Shown one piece after another: positions 37,848-47,590 of a stretch of 50,784 nucleotides of DNA; position 1 is the stretch's first letter, and each line of letters begins with the position of its first letter. The translations under genes and the position numbers were made by a program. The notes beneath the pieces were generated by a model. It did not search any database. It saw only the letters and a program-made list of their open reading frames with translations, and had not been told where the DNA came from. Source of the stretch: Ilumatobacteraceae bacterium (GTDB lineage: Bacteria; Actinomycetota; Acidimicrobiia; Acidimicrobiales; Ilumatobacteraceae); assembly GCA_009694565.1 (NCBI GenBank), contig SHUR01000002.1, forward strand, positions 1 to 50,784, written 5' to 3'.

Positions 37848-38534
37848 ATGAAACATTCACGCATTATGGGTGCCGAGGCTTTCGGTACTTTTCTGCTCAT
37901 GATGGGTGGTCCTGGCACTGCCATTCTTATTCCTGCATTCGACGGCAAAATTTTGATGGTGTCTTTGGCATTCGGACTTTCCCTATTGGTCGCTGCGTAT
38001 TCCGTTGGTCCGGTGTCAGGTTGTCACATCAACCCCGCTGTCACAATTGGCCTTGCAATCAGCAAGAAAATCGATACAGCGCTGATTCCGTATTACATAG
38101 TTAGTCAACTAGTCGGTGCAGCACTTGGTGGTGCTGCAATTCTGGGCATTGCCAATGGAGCCAAAACCGGATTTTCAGTCTCGACCGCCAACTTTGCCGT
38201 CAACGGATACGACACCCTGTCACCAAACGGATACAACTACATATCCATGATGTTGGTGGAAATTATTCTCACAGCAGTTCTTGTCTACGTAGTGTTGGCG
38301 ACAACGAACCCCAAATTTTCTCACGGCTTCGGCGGACTCACCGCTGGCATGACACTTGCCCTCATCCACATGATCAGCATTCCTGTCGACAACACGTCGG
38401 TCAACCCAGCACGGTCGTTCGGAGTTGCTATTTTCGCCGGTGGCCAAGCACTGAACCAGTTGTGGGCATTCTTCGTATTCCCCATCATGGGTGCTGTTAT
38501 TGGGTCAATTCTCTATAAAGCCATTAACGAATAA
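37848..38534 (+). CDS. aquaporin/MIP-family channel
   Basis: Two NPA motifs GCHINPAVTIGLAI and TSVNPARSFGVAIF; 228 aa. Confidence 0.94.
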   Translation: MKHSRIMGAEAFGTFLLMMGGPGTAILIPAFDGKILMVSLAFGLSLLVAAYSVGPVSGCHINPAVTIGLAISKKIDTALIPYYIVSQLVGAALGGAAILGIANGAKTGFSVSTANFAVNGYDTLSPNGYNYISMMLVEIILTAVLVYVVLATTNPKFSHGFGGLTAGMTLALIHMISIPVDNTSVNPARSFGVAIFAGGQALNQLWAFFVFPIMGAVIGSILYKAINE

Positions 38535-38588
38535 TCCGTATTCCTTTTGGCATGACATGGTTGTCGACATGCCACATACTGTTACGAC

Positions 38589-39065
38589 ATGACATCGATT
38601 CTTGATATCCCCCGCGTCAATACTCCAATTGGTGGTTGGCACGGCGACATGCCCGGCCCGTTCTTGACTGGTGCGTCAGAACCACTTATCGACGGCGCAC
38701 CTGATTTGCGCGGGACATGGCGTGCACTTGACATCACCATGAACGGTGAACGCGCACCCACGAATATGCCAATGTGGAAACACGTAGAGCGCATTGAACA
38801 AGCCGGCGACCGCGCCATTGTCACTGCAGGTCATGTCATCCATGACTTCCCTCACGTTGATGGCAGTTTTGAAAATGGCTGTCGCGACGTTTTAGAGATG
38901 GACCTAAAAACCCCAATGGTGGTGTCGGCAAGTTACGAAGATGGCGTGCTGGTACTGCGCCCGCAAGGATTCCCAGGTATCGAGGTCAAGCGCTGGCGAG
39001 AAGAGGAATACCTAATGTGGGAATACCACGGCGCTTTCTCTATGAAGTTGGAGCGCGTAATCTAA
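38589..39065 (+). CDS. uncharacterised 158-aa protein
   Basis: Intact ORF between annotated genes, TANNNT box 6 nt upstream; predicted beta-rich; no family recognised. Confidence 0.7.
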   Translation: MTSILDIPRVNTPIGGWHGDMPGPFLTGASEPLIDGAPDLRGTWRALDITMNGERAPTNMPMWKHVERIEQAGDRAIVTAGHVIHDFPHVDGSFENGCRDVLEMDLKTPMVVSASYEDGVLVLRPQGFPGIEVKRWREEEYLMWEYHGAFSMKLERVI

Positions 39066-39066
39066 A

Positions 39067-39086
39067 GACCTCACGGAAATGAGGTC
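39067..39086 (+). promoter_or_regulatory. hairpin GACCTCA-CGGAAA-TGAGGTC covering the mannosidase Shine-Dalgarno
   Basis: Perfect 7-bp stem; GAGG at 39081-39084 lies in the 3' arm, 7 nt before ATG 39092. Confidence 0.5.
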
Positions 39087-39091
39087 GCCAT

Positions 39092-42000
39092 ATGGCGCAT
39101 CGCGTCACTGCCCCAGCTATACAACGAGCACGTCGCCTGCTCGACCAGCGCATCACTCCGTTTATTACTAGCGGGGCCATCAACTTCACCGTTACCGCAA
39201 CCGAGGAATGGTTTGAATCCCCTGGCTATGACGTTGCTGTTGCATCCCCAGTATCACCATTTGTTATCGGTTCAAAATGGGGCCAAGCATGGCACACACG
39301 CTGGTTTCATCTCACAGCAGTTGTGCCAGCGCATCTGGCACACAAAAAAGTTGCTGCCTACGTCGACATCGGTTTCAACCGACATGGTGATGGTTTTCAA
39401 ACTGAAGCCCTCGCGTACATCAACGGAGAAATTGTTCATGCGATTCAGCCAGATCGACGACTGCTACATCTCGGAGCACACGACGCTGGAACAGAAATTG
39501 ATATCTGGGTTGAAGCTGCTGCAACACCAATCATTGCCGGTCATGAATATGGCTATGGTCCCACAACTTTTGGTGACCCTGCAACTGCCCCGACGCATTT
39601 GGTCTATACATTGCGTGCTGCACAACTGGTTGCTTATAACGCCGCCATAAATGACTTAGCAATTGCACTACACGCAGTGATTGACTTGGCGATTGATCTT
39701 CCTGACGACGCCCCGCAACGCGCACGCGCATTTGCCGCACTAGAACAGTGTGACCTTGCACTTGATGTCAACGATGTGACAGGCACGGTTGAAGCCGCGC
39801 GTCACACACTTGATGCAGTGTTGGGTGTTGGTAACGGACCATCAGCACACGCAATTACAGCAACAGGTCACGCACATCTCGATACCGCCTGGCTGTGGCC
39901 GATTCGTGAAACTCGACGAAAGGCCGTGCGCACATTCGCAAATGCAGTTGACTTGCTCACGAAGAACCCCGATGCCGTGTACTGCCATAGCCAAGCGCAG
40001 CATTACGCGTGGGTGGCAGAAGATGCACCAGACATTTTTGCACGCGTTACTGAACTTGTTCGCGAAGGCCGCTGGGAAGTTATTGGTGGCATGTGGGTGG
40101 AGACTGACCTCAACTTGCCGACAGGTGAAAGCTTGTTACGCCAACTTGTGCAAGGTCAACGCGCATTCCGCGAGTGGTTTGGGGTTACCTGCTCAGGCGC
40201 ATTTCTGCCAGACGACTTCGGATACCCCGGATCATTGCCTCAAATTGTCGCTCACGGCGAATGCCATTGGTTCTTTACACAAAAGCTTAGCTGGAATGAA
40301 ACAAACGCATTTCCTCACCACACGTTCTGGTGGGAAGGAATTGACGGCACGCAAGTCTTCACTCACTTCAGCCCTGTTGATACGTACAACGCAATTATGA
40401 CGCCCTCCCAATTACGTTTTGCCGAACGCAACTACAAAGATCATGCTGGTTCTTCTCATTCACTTGTTCTTTATGGCCACGGTGATGGCGGTGGCGGCCC
40501 GACACAAACAATGATTAACCGTGGTCGACTAGCTTCTGATCTCGAAAATGTTCCCCGCGTTTCTTTTGGCACTGTTGCGGGTTTTTTTGAGAAATCTGAA
40601 AAAGAATACGGCACCACTGCACCACGCTGGGTTGGCGAAATGTACTTCGAGAAACATCGTGGCACATATTCAACTCAAGTGGGCACCAAACAGGGCAACC
40701 GATCAAGTGAACGCTTACTGCATGAACTTGAGTTGTGGTCAGCGCTTGCTCGTGTTCGCCCACCTGCACTTGACGAACTGTGGCAACACGTTCTGACACA
40801 GCAGTTTCACGACATCATTCCAGGTTCTTCAATTGCGTGGGTGCACGATGATGCTGAAGCAATTCACGCTGAGGTCGCTTCCAACATTGAGGCATTGCTG
40901 GTGCGAGTCATCCCTGTTGCCAGTGGAGACACTCATATTTTGAATCCGGCTCCAGTGGCGCTTCGCGCAGTCGTTGATATTGATGGAACACCAATGTGGG
41001 CAGAATCAGAATCATTCGGTGCAGGTCTCCCTTTTGCAACTCTTCCTGCTGGGGTAGCACCAGTGTCTGCGTCAACTGATGACGACTCAATCACAATTAC
41101 TAATGGCATTCTCACAGTGTCGTTCAATGTGGATGGGGCAATCACGCGCTTTTCGAACGGTAACCGTGATCTCATCGCCGAGTCATCACGGGCTGAGTTT
41201 GTGATGCGACAAGATACTCCCGCTGAATATGATGCGTGGGATATTGACATGACCGATGCCAACGCACCTTCGACCCCGTTGCTCGCTACAGCACCACCTG
41301 TGATTGTGGAATCAACTCCACTACGAACCACCGTTGAATGCGGGTTTGCCACTGAAGCGTCTCGCTTTACGATTAGGTTTTCTTTGCGAGCTGGCGCGTC
41401 GCAGCTAGATGTTTCGGTTGATGCAGATTGGCATGAACAAGAAAAACGTTTGCAATGGGTTCTTCCCACAGACCTTCGCGCATTACATGCAATTTGCGGT
41501 ACCCAATTTGGACACGTCTCTCGTGCACGCCACGCAAATACAAGCTGGGATATTGCCCGTTTTGAAGTATGTGCTCATCGATATGTCGCAGTGAGTGAAC
41601 CATCTTTTGGCGTAGCGATTCTTGCCGATGGTCCTCGTGGTTACGATATTCGTGGAGATGAATTGCAACTCACAGTGTTGCGGTCTCCGAAGTTCCCCGA
41701 CCCCGAAGCTGATCTTGGCCAGCAACATTTGCAGTGGTCCGTTTCGCTTTTGAACGGTGACCCCATTACAAATGGAATTGAAGACTCTGCGGCGCTTATG
41801 GCTCACCCGGTTCGCATTCTCGATGGCGTTCCACGCGTCCCTGCTTCAGTGATTTCACTTGATGTTCCGGGTGCGCTTATCAGTGCCGTCAAGCCTGCCG
41901 ACGACGGAAGCGACGACATCATTGTGCGTATCTGGGAAACACGCGGTGGGCGAACAAATGGAGTTTTGACTATTGACGGAATGACGGCCGCACAGTCATG

Positions 42001-42109
42001 TAACGCACTTGAAGATGCTGGTACGCCTCTCAACGTTTCTGCTGATGGAATTCTTGTAATTGAATTGCAACCATTTGAAATTATGACCCTGCGTATTACG
42101 CAGGACTGA
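39092..42109 (+). CDS. GH38 alpha-mannosidase
   Basis: TGHAHLDTAWLWPIRETRRKAVRTF, GGMWVETDLNLPTGESLLRQLVQGQRAF, LPDDFGYPGSLPQI, YGHGDGGGGPT. Confidence 0.94.
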   Translation: MAHRVTAPAIQRARRLLDQRITPFITSGAINFTVTATEEWFESPGYDVAVASPVSPFVIGSKWGQAWHTRWFHLTAVVPAHLAHKKVAAYVDIGFNRHGDGFQTEALAYINGEIVHAIQPDRRLLHLGAHDAGTEIDIWVEAAATPIIAGHEYGYGPTTFGDPATAPTHLVYTLRAAQLVAYNAAINDLAIALHAVIDLAIDLPDDAPQRARAFAALEQCDLALDVNDVTGTVEAARHTLDAVLGVGNGPSAHAITATGHAHLDTAWLWPIRETRRKAVRTFANAVDLLTKNPDAVYCHSQAQHYAWVAEDAPDIFARVTELVREGRWEVIGGMWVETDLNLPTGESLLRQLVQGQRAFREWFGVTCSGAFLPDDFGYPGSLPQIVAHGECHWFFTQKLSWNETNAFPHHTFWWEGIDGTQVFTHFSPVDTYNAIMTPSQLRFAERNYKDHAGSSHSLVLYGHGDGGGGPTQTMINRGRLASDLENVPRVSFGTVAGFFEKSEKEYGTTAPRWVGEMYFEKHRGTYSTQVGTKQGNRSSERLLHELELWSALARVRPPALDELWQHVLTQQFHDIIPGSSIAWVHDDAEAIHAEVASNIEALLVRVIPVASGDTHILNPAPVALRAVVDIDGTPMWAESESFGAGLPFATLPAGVAPVSASTDDDSITITNGILTVSFNVDGAITRFSNGNRDLIAESSRAEFVMRQDTPAEYDAWDIDMTDANAPSTPLLATAPPVIVESTPLRTTVECGFATEASRFTIRFSLRAGASQLDVSVDADWHEQEKRLQWVLPTDLRALHAICGTQFGHVSRARHANTSWDIARFEVCAHRYVAVSEPSFGVAILADGPRGYDIRGDELQLTVLRSPKFPDPEADLGQQHLQWSVSLLNGDPITNGIEDSAALMAHPVRILDGVPRVPASVISLDVPGALISAVKPADDGSDDIIVRIWETRGGRTNGVLTIDGMTAAQSCNALEDAGTPLNVSADGILVIELQPFEIMTLRITQD

Positions 42110-43240
42110 CTACGCAATAGCGCCAAACATCGCCATTAGCGGTATCGCCGCGCGCATGTCACCAGTTGTTCCTTCACCCATACGATTCATTACATAGGCA
42201 TAGGTCAACTCAGCGTCAAGATCATTCACAACAAGTGAACCACCCCATCCACCCCAGAAACATGCGCGTGGGTTTGGACTAAGGGGCGTGTATTCGGAAT
42301 TCAATCCATAGCCCATTCCAAATTTCATCGGCACACCAAGAATCAAATCCTGACCAGACATTTGTTCCGTAAACAATGCTTCAACTCCGGCTGCAGATAA
42401 GAAACGCTTACCGCCTGCTTCTCCACCATGTGAAATAATTGATTGCACTTGTGCTACCGAGCGCGCATTACCTTGACCGTTTGCTGCAGGACTTTCACAT
42501 TGACGCCACTCAGGTGTCCATGCAATTTCAGCAGCGATCTTTGGGTTGCTGTAGGTGCGAACAGCAATGCCATCTGGTTCGGCAGTTGGGTCAAGCAAGC
42601 TGACGCCCGGAATGACATTAGAAATACGATGGTGATGTTCCTGTGCCGTTCCAATATGAAAATCAGCACCAAGTGGTTCAGCAAAATTCTCACGGAAGAA
42701 ATTGCCAAGTGATTGACCCGTAACGCGCTTCACAAGTTCACCTATCAAATAACCCTGGGTGATTGCGTGATAACCCGACTGTGAACCAGGTGTCCACCAC
42801 GGAGCCTGTGCTGCGAGCACAGCTGCACACTTGTCATGGTTGTACAAATCGTCTTGCTCCATGGGTTCTGCCCAACCAGATAATCCGGCCGTGTGCGCCA
42901 TGAGATGACGAATTTCAATTCCTTCTTTGCCATTCGCTTTGAACTCTGGCCAATACTTGTAGACCGGATCAGTGAGTGAAATTTCTCCGCGGTCAGCGAG
43001 TGTGAGCAGTGTGAGAAACATCATGGTCTTTGTTGTTGACCACACATTGACGAGCGTGTCGCTCTGCCAGTCTGATGTACGTTCCATCTCGCGATGGCCA
43101 CCCCAAATATCGACCACCATCTCGCCCTTGTAGACGACAGCAACTGATGCGCCTACCTCGAAACCATCATTGAAGTTGTTGGCAAATGCCTCACTGACCC
43201 CTTCAAAACCAGGCTTTACTTTTCCATGCACAGTGACCAC
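42110..43240 (-). CDS. serine hydrolase, beta-lactamase/EstB esterase family
   Basis: SxxK motif in VWSTTKTMMFLTLLTLADRGEISLTDPVYKYWPEF, YHAITQGYL. Confidence 0.9.
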   Translation of the reverse strand: MVTVHGKVKPGFEGVSEAFANNFNDGFEVGASVAVVYKGEMVVDIWGGHREMERTSDWQSDTLVNVWSTTKTMMFLTLLTLADRGEISLTDPVYKYWPEFKANGKEGIEIRHLMAHTAGLSGWAEPMEQDDLYNHDKCAAVLAAQAPWWTPGSQSGYHAITQGYLIGELVKRVTGQSLGNFFRENFAEPLGADFHIGTAQEHHHRISNVIPGVSLLDPTAEPDGIAVRTYSNPKIAAEIAWTPEWRQCESPAANGQGNARSVAQVQSIISHGGEAGGKRFLSAAGVEALFTEQMSGQDLILGVPMKFGMGYGLNSEYTPLSPNPRACFWGGWGGSLVVNDLDAELTYAYVMNRMGEGTTGDMRAAIPLMAMFGAIA

Positions 43241-43314
43241 GACTGCCCCCTTTTGTATGACCGGACACTACTGTGAAGGAAGCACGCTGTAGAAAGCGAA
43301 GACATAGGGGGAAC

Positions 43315-44292
43315 ATGATGGCTGAAAGATTTGAAAACGGATTCGGTGGCATGGTTGCTGTTGTTACTGGTGGTGGCACTGGAATGGGTCGCGAACTTGT
43401 TCGCCAGCTCACTGCACAAGGATGTGACGTTGCTACCTGCGACGTAATCGCAGAGAACATGGCAGAGACAATTGCCATCTGTGCAGCAGATGGAAACTCT
43501 GGAAAAATTCTTAGCCACATCGCAGACGTGTCGAATGAAGCGCAAGTTCTCGGTTTCCGTGATGCGGTTGCGGCATGGCGACCACATGTCAATGTTCTTT
43601 TCAACAACGCCGGAATTGGTGGCGGTGGAAGCATCGTGGAAAACAGTCGTGATCAATGGGACAAAACATTCGGTGTGTGCTGGGGCGGCGTGTACTACAA
43701 CACTCGTGCCTTTATGGACCTGCTACTTGCTGCACCATTTGGCCATATTGTTAATACAAGTTCAGTTAATGGTTTTTGGGCATCGCTCGGACCAAATACT
43801 CCGCACAGCGCTTACAGTGCAGCAAAGTTTGCCGTCAAGGGTTTCACCGAAGCACTGATCACTGATTTCCGTATGAATGCTCCAACATTGCGCGCATCAG
43901 TCGTGATGCCAGGTCATATTGGGACTGATATTGCAATTAACTCAAGCAAGTTGCATGGCAATGACCCAGCCACAATGACTGCCGCACAACTAGAGACTGC
44001 TCGCGGACGAATGGCTCGCGCTGGCATCGACACCGCAACAGTGTCCGACGATGACCTTCGTGCGTTTATGGCTGCCGGTGCACAAGCGTTCCGCGACAGT
44101 GCGCCAATGTCGGCAGCTGAAGCATCTGCATTTATTCTAGAAAGCGTGCAACGTGGCGACTGGCGCATTCTTGTAGGCGATGACGCGGTAATTCTCGACG
44201 AGATGGTTCGTGAGAATCCGACAGATGCGTATCTGCCGGATTTTCACGAAAAGATTCAAGCCCGCGGAGCCCTCGGAGCCATTGCTCGCTAG
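43315..44292 (+). CDS. SDR-family oxidoreductase
   Basis: VTGGGTGMGRELVRQL, NNAGIGGGGSI, NTSSVNGFWASLGPNTPHSAYSAAKFAVKGF; ATG 43315 preceded by AGGGGGAA. Confidence 0.92.
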   Translation: MMAERFENGFGGMVAVVTGGGTGMGRELVRQLTAQGCDVATCDVIAENMAETIAICAADGNSGKILSHIADVSNEAQVLGFRDAVAAWRPHVNVLFNNAGIGGGGSIVENSRDQWDKTFGVCWGGVYYNTRAFMDLLLAAPFGHIVNTSSVNGFWASLGPNTPHSAYSAAKFAVKGFTEALITDFRMNAPTLRASVVMPGHIGTDIAINSSKLHGNDPATMTAAQLETARGRMARAGIDTATVSDDDLRAFMAAGAQAFRDSAPMSAAEASAFILESVQRGDWRILVGDDAVILDEMVRENPTDAYLPDFHEKIQARGALGAIAR

Positions 44293-45203
44293 ATCGCTGC
44301 AAAAGCATACGCATGCAGCAATGAGCCATCGTCGTCGACTAGCGCATGTGCAACATAACGTTCGTTGGCAACGTGAAACTCACTACCAAGACCAGTTCCT
44401 TTTGCAACGGTTCCCTCTTGGGCCGCAATGTCAACAAGAAAAGCTTCAATGGCAGCCACATCAATGACAGAGTTTTTCTCTGATTCTGTAACTGGCGAAT
44501 CGAAAACAATTGAATTGACAAGTGCTTCCCAACTTGCGCGCAAATCGTCAGGGTTAGTGAACAGCTCTAATCCGGCAATCTTGTCACCGTAAGCAACGAC
44601 TATTCCCGTTTGGCCTTCTGCAGGACCCGTACCCAAAAAATCCTTGACGAGCTCAGAGAGTTCTTGATCGTTCTCAATTGAACCTGCGGCATCTAAATAC
44701 AAACTTGATGGTGAAGAAAGATGACGCGTGGTTAGCTCTTCTGAGATTGCGTCCCACACTTCGCCCTGATCTGAAAATTTTGTGCCGTAGTTTTCAATGT
44801 TTGATTTGACACTGCGACCCTTTGACATACGCATTCTGCGAGAAGCCATGCGCTTTGAATCGCGGAAGGTAGAACCTCCGCTCCATCGTCCAGCTTCCAC
44901 ACAGGACACAGGAATAATGATGGTTGCTCCAGCTGGCACCAAAATAGACACGTTGACCGTGCGCGTTTGACGGCCACCTTCAAGGACTCGTCCGGCAGGA
45001 ATCAACATGTCAGTTAATCCAGGGTTGTGTACTTGCAGTTCAGGAACTGATGCACCTGTAGCAAGTTCTGAGACTTGCAAAGAATCATCTGCTAACGCTG
45101 CGCCATTTGGACGCTTACCTCCGTATACGAGCGGAAATATTGAAATACCATTTCGGTGAATGGGTTGGCCTACTGTGGCTTTTTTTACTAGTTTTATTGA
45201 CAT
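44289..45203 (-). CDS. ARPP-1 (DUF6569)-like protein
   Basis: SVPELQVHNPGLTDMLIPAGRVLEGGRQTRTVNVSILVPAGATIIIPVSCVEAGRW resembles the ARPP-1 core; ATG 45203 with RBS AAGGAG. Confidence 0.7.
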   Translation of the reverse strand: MSIKLVKKATVGQPIHRNGISIFPLVYGGKRPNGAALADDSLQVSELATGASVPELQVHNPGLTDMLIPAGRVLEGGRQTRTVNVSILVPAGATIIIPVSCVEAGRWSGGSTFRDSKRMASRRMRMSKGRSVKSNIENYGTKFSDQGEVWDAISEELTTRHLSSPSSLYLDAAGSIENDQELSELVKDFLGTGPAEGQTGIVVAYGDKIAGLELFTNPDDLRASWEALVNSIVFDSPVTESEKNSVIDVAAIEAFLVDIAAQEGTVAKGTGLGSEFHVANERYVAHALVDDDGSLLHAYAFAAI

Positions 45204-45385
45204 TTTTTCTCCTTGTTGTCCGGATCCGGGTTGGATCCACAAACAGCAATGTACAGAGATGGTGTGTCACACATAAGGTACTTTTGACCCAAATCCATAT
45301 TTCATAAGGGTTTAGGAGGAAATATTCAGTAATTGCACTAATAGTTTCATTGCATTGACCGCCTGTTTACCTAGACGTCATCTTC

Positions 45386-45691
45386 TTGGGCGAGTATTTG
45401 ATTGTGAACAGCAATTCTTTCAATATTCAGCTTCTTCAATCAATTGGCGCGTACGGATGCGCACTCTCTATCGGCGTTTTCCTCGCTTCCTCATATTCAG
45501 GGATTGCCGCTAAGGCCATATTCATAGCGATTCCTGTCATCACTCTCAAGATTGCTCGGCTTCGCACGCGGACCATAGGCGACATCGTCAAGTTCCCAGC
45601 CGAAGTGGCAAGCCAATCAACTCATGTGCTCGCCGAACGCGACCTTGATTCGCATTCTCGTTACATCGACATTGTGAGCCAAGCCTCCTGA
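45386..45691 (+). CDS. small hypothetical membrane protein
   Basis: 101-aa ORF filling a gap, with one hydrophobic stretch; TTG start, no strong RBS. Confidence 0.35.
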   Translation: MGEYLIVNSNSFNIQLLQSIGAYGCALSIGVFLASSYSGIAAKAIFIAIPVITLKIARLRTRTIGDIVKFPAEVASQSTHVLAERDLDSHSRYIDIVSQAS

Positions 45692-45725
45692 TTTCTCACC
45701 CGTCATCACCGCCTAGTGTGTGGAG

Positions 45726-46766
45726 ATGGCGAAGAACATCACACTTGGGTACGGCAGCGGATATTGGGGCAGTGGCCCCCCTGCAAACGCTTTAGAAGCA
45801 ATTCAAGAAGCTGACCGTCTCGGGTTTGACAGTGTGTGGACTGCTGAGGCCTACGGCAGTGATGCACTAAGTCCCCTTGCGTGGTGGGGATCACAAACAA
45901 AAAACATTCGCTTGGGCACCTCCATTATGCAAATGGGTGCGCGCACGCCGGCTGCAACTGCAATGGCAGCAATGACGATGGACCATCTCAGCGGTGGACG
46001 ATTCATTTTGGGTCTTGGTGCATCGGGGCCACAAGTTGTCGAAGGTTGGTACGGACAACCGTACGAAAAGCCACTTGCGCGCACACGTGAATACGTCGAC
46101 ATCATTCGTAGCATTGTTCGCCGCGACAAGCCAGTGAATTACCGTGGCAAGTTTTACAACATGCCAATTGAAGGCGGAACTGGCCTAGGTAAACCACTAA
46201 AGAGCACCGTGCATCCATTCCGTTCCGACATTCCAATTTTCCTCGGTGCTGAAGGACCGAAAAATGTTGCGCTGTCCGCAGAAATTTGTGACGGTTGGTT
46301 GCCATTGTTTTTCTCACCAAAAGAAGACGCGTACTACCGTCAATGCCTTAAGGAAGGGTTCGCAAAGAGCGGCGAGGCAAACAAAGCAGATCGCTTTGAG
46401 ATTGCTGCCACCGTGTCCATCATCATTGGTGAAGATGTGGAGAAATGTGCCGACATGATGCGTCCAATGCTTGCTCTGTACGCAGGTGGCATGGGTGCAC
46501 GCGGAACTAACTTCCACTTCGAAGTGTTTGCTCGCATGGGGTACGAAGATGTCGCATTGAAAGTGCAAGACCTCTACCTCGCTGGCAAGAAGGATGAAGC
46601 TGCCGCTTGTATTCCTTTATCAATGGTGGAAGATGTTGCCCTGGTAGGTCCTATTGAAAAGATCCGTGACGACATGGCCAAATGGCGTGAATCATGCATC
46701 ACCACGTTCCTTGTAAGTGGGCCGGCACAAGTGCTGTCGAAGTACGCAGACATTATTCACGGCTAA
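45726..46766 (+). CDS. LLM-class F420-dependent oxidoreductase
   Basis: LGYGSGYWGSGPPANALEAIQEADRLGFDSVWTAEAYGSDAL, GGRFILGLGASGPQVVEGWYGQPY. ATG 45726 (track: GTG 45720). Confidence 0.93.
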   Translation: MAKNITLGYGSGYWGSGPPANALEAIQEADRLGFDSVWTAEAYGSDALSPLAWWGSQTKNIRLGTSIMQMGARTPAATAMAAMTMDHLSGGRFILGLGASGPQVVEGWYGQPYEKPLARTREYVDIIRSIVRRDKPVNYRGKFYNMPIEGGTGLGKPLKSTVHPFRSDIPIFLGAEGPKNVALSAEICDGWLPLFFSPKEDAYYRQCLKEGFAKSGEANKADRFEIAATVSIIIGEDVEKCADMMRPMLALYAGGMGARGTNFHFEVFARMGYEDVALKVQDLYLAGKKDEAAACIPLSMVEDVALVGPIEKIRDDMAKWRESCITTFLVSGPAQVLSKYADIIHG

Positions 46767-46810
46767 TTCAAAGAATTACTACTGCCACACCGACATGAGA
46801 GAATAAGACA

Positions 46811-47590
46811 ATGTTTACCCCACCGGAATACCTATCGCCTTCCTCCATTGGGCTCTTTCGTGATTGCCCACAGAAGTTCAAGTTCTCGTACATCGACAAG
46901 ATCAAGGAACCACCAGCGTGGCACTTGTATCTAGGTTCCTTCGTTCATGAGGTTCTTGAGTATCTCTATAAAGAAGATGCGGAAAACCGCACTCATGAGA
47001 CGTTGAAGTCCATCGCCGCTGATCGCTGGACCAACCACGAATGGGCCACCAAAGTTGAAGCTCTGGAAGAAAAACCAGGGTCACTGGCTGACTTCAAGCG
47101 TGCTGCTTTTGAATCAATGACCAACCTGTGGTCTTTAGAAGACCCTGCAGGTACCGAACTCGACGGCATGGAGCACGAAGTTTTTGCATCTATCGATGGT
47201 GTTGCTATGAAAGGCTACATCGACCGCTTTATTTTTGCCGAAGACGGAACCGTGGTGATCTCTGATTACAAGACCGGAAAAATTCCAAACCCCAGGTTCA
47301 AATCAGAAGATGACAAGTTCTTCCAGTTGCTTGCCTATGCACTCATGCTTGAAGAATCAGACCAAGAATCAACGTCTCGAGTAGAGCTTCTTTACCTCAC
47401 ACAAAAAGCAAAACATGATCTCACTGTTACCCCGGTAAAACTCAACATTGCCCGCGGTGTCATTGTGGAGACTCGTGAAAATATTGACGCATCATGTGCG
47501 ACAGGTGAATTCCATTGCAATGTCACGACATTGTGTAACTGGTGCCACTACAAAAAGATCGGTATCTGCCCCGCACACGCAGGAAAGTAA
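46811..47590 (+). CDS. PD-(D/E)XK RecB-family nuclease, probable Fe-S type
   Basis: YLSPSSIGLFRDCPQKFKFSYIDKI, GSFVHEVLEYLY, MKGYIDRF...VISDYKTGK, QLLAYALML, C-terminal CNVTTLCNWCHYKKIGICP. Confidence 0.9.
   Translation: MFTPPEYLSPSSIGLFRDCPQKFKFSYIDKIKEPPAWHLYLGSFVHEVLEYLYKEDAENRTHETLKSIAADRWTNHEWATKVEALEEKPGSLADFKRAAFESMTNLWSLEDPAGTELDGMEHEVFASIDGVAMKGYIDRFIFAEDGTVVISDYKTGKIPNPRFKSEDDKFFQLLAYALMLEESDQESTSRVELLYLTQKAKHDLTVTPVKLNIARGVIVETRENIDASCATGEFHCNVTTLCNWCHYKKIGICPAHAGK

Noticed and set aside
39067-39086. Hairpin as an intrinsic terminator of the 158-aa gene
   Set aside because: No downstream T-tract; stem carries the next gene's SD instead.
46811-47590. RecB-like nuclease as a Cas4/CRISPR component
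   Set aside because: No cas genes or repeat-spacer array in the window; stand-alone RecB-family exonucleases of this kind are common in Actinobacteria.
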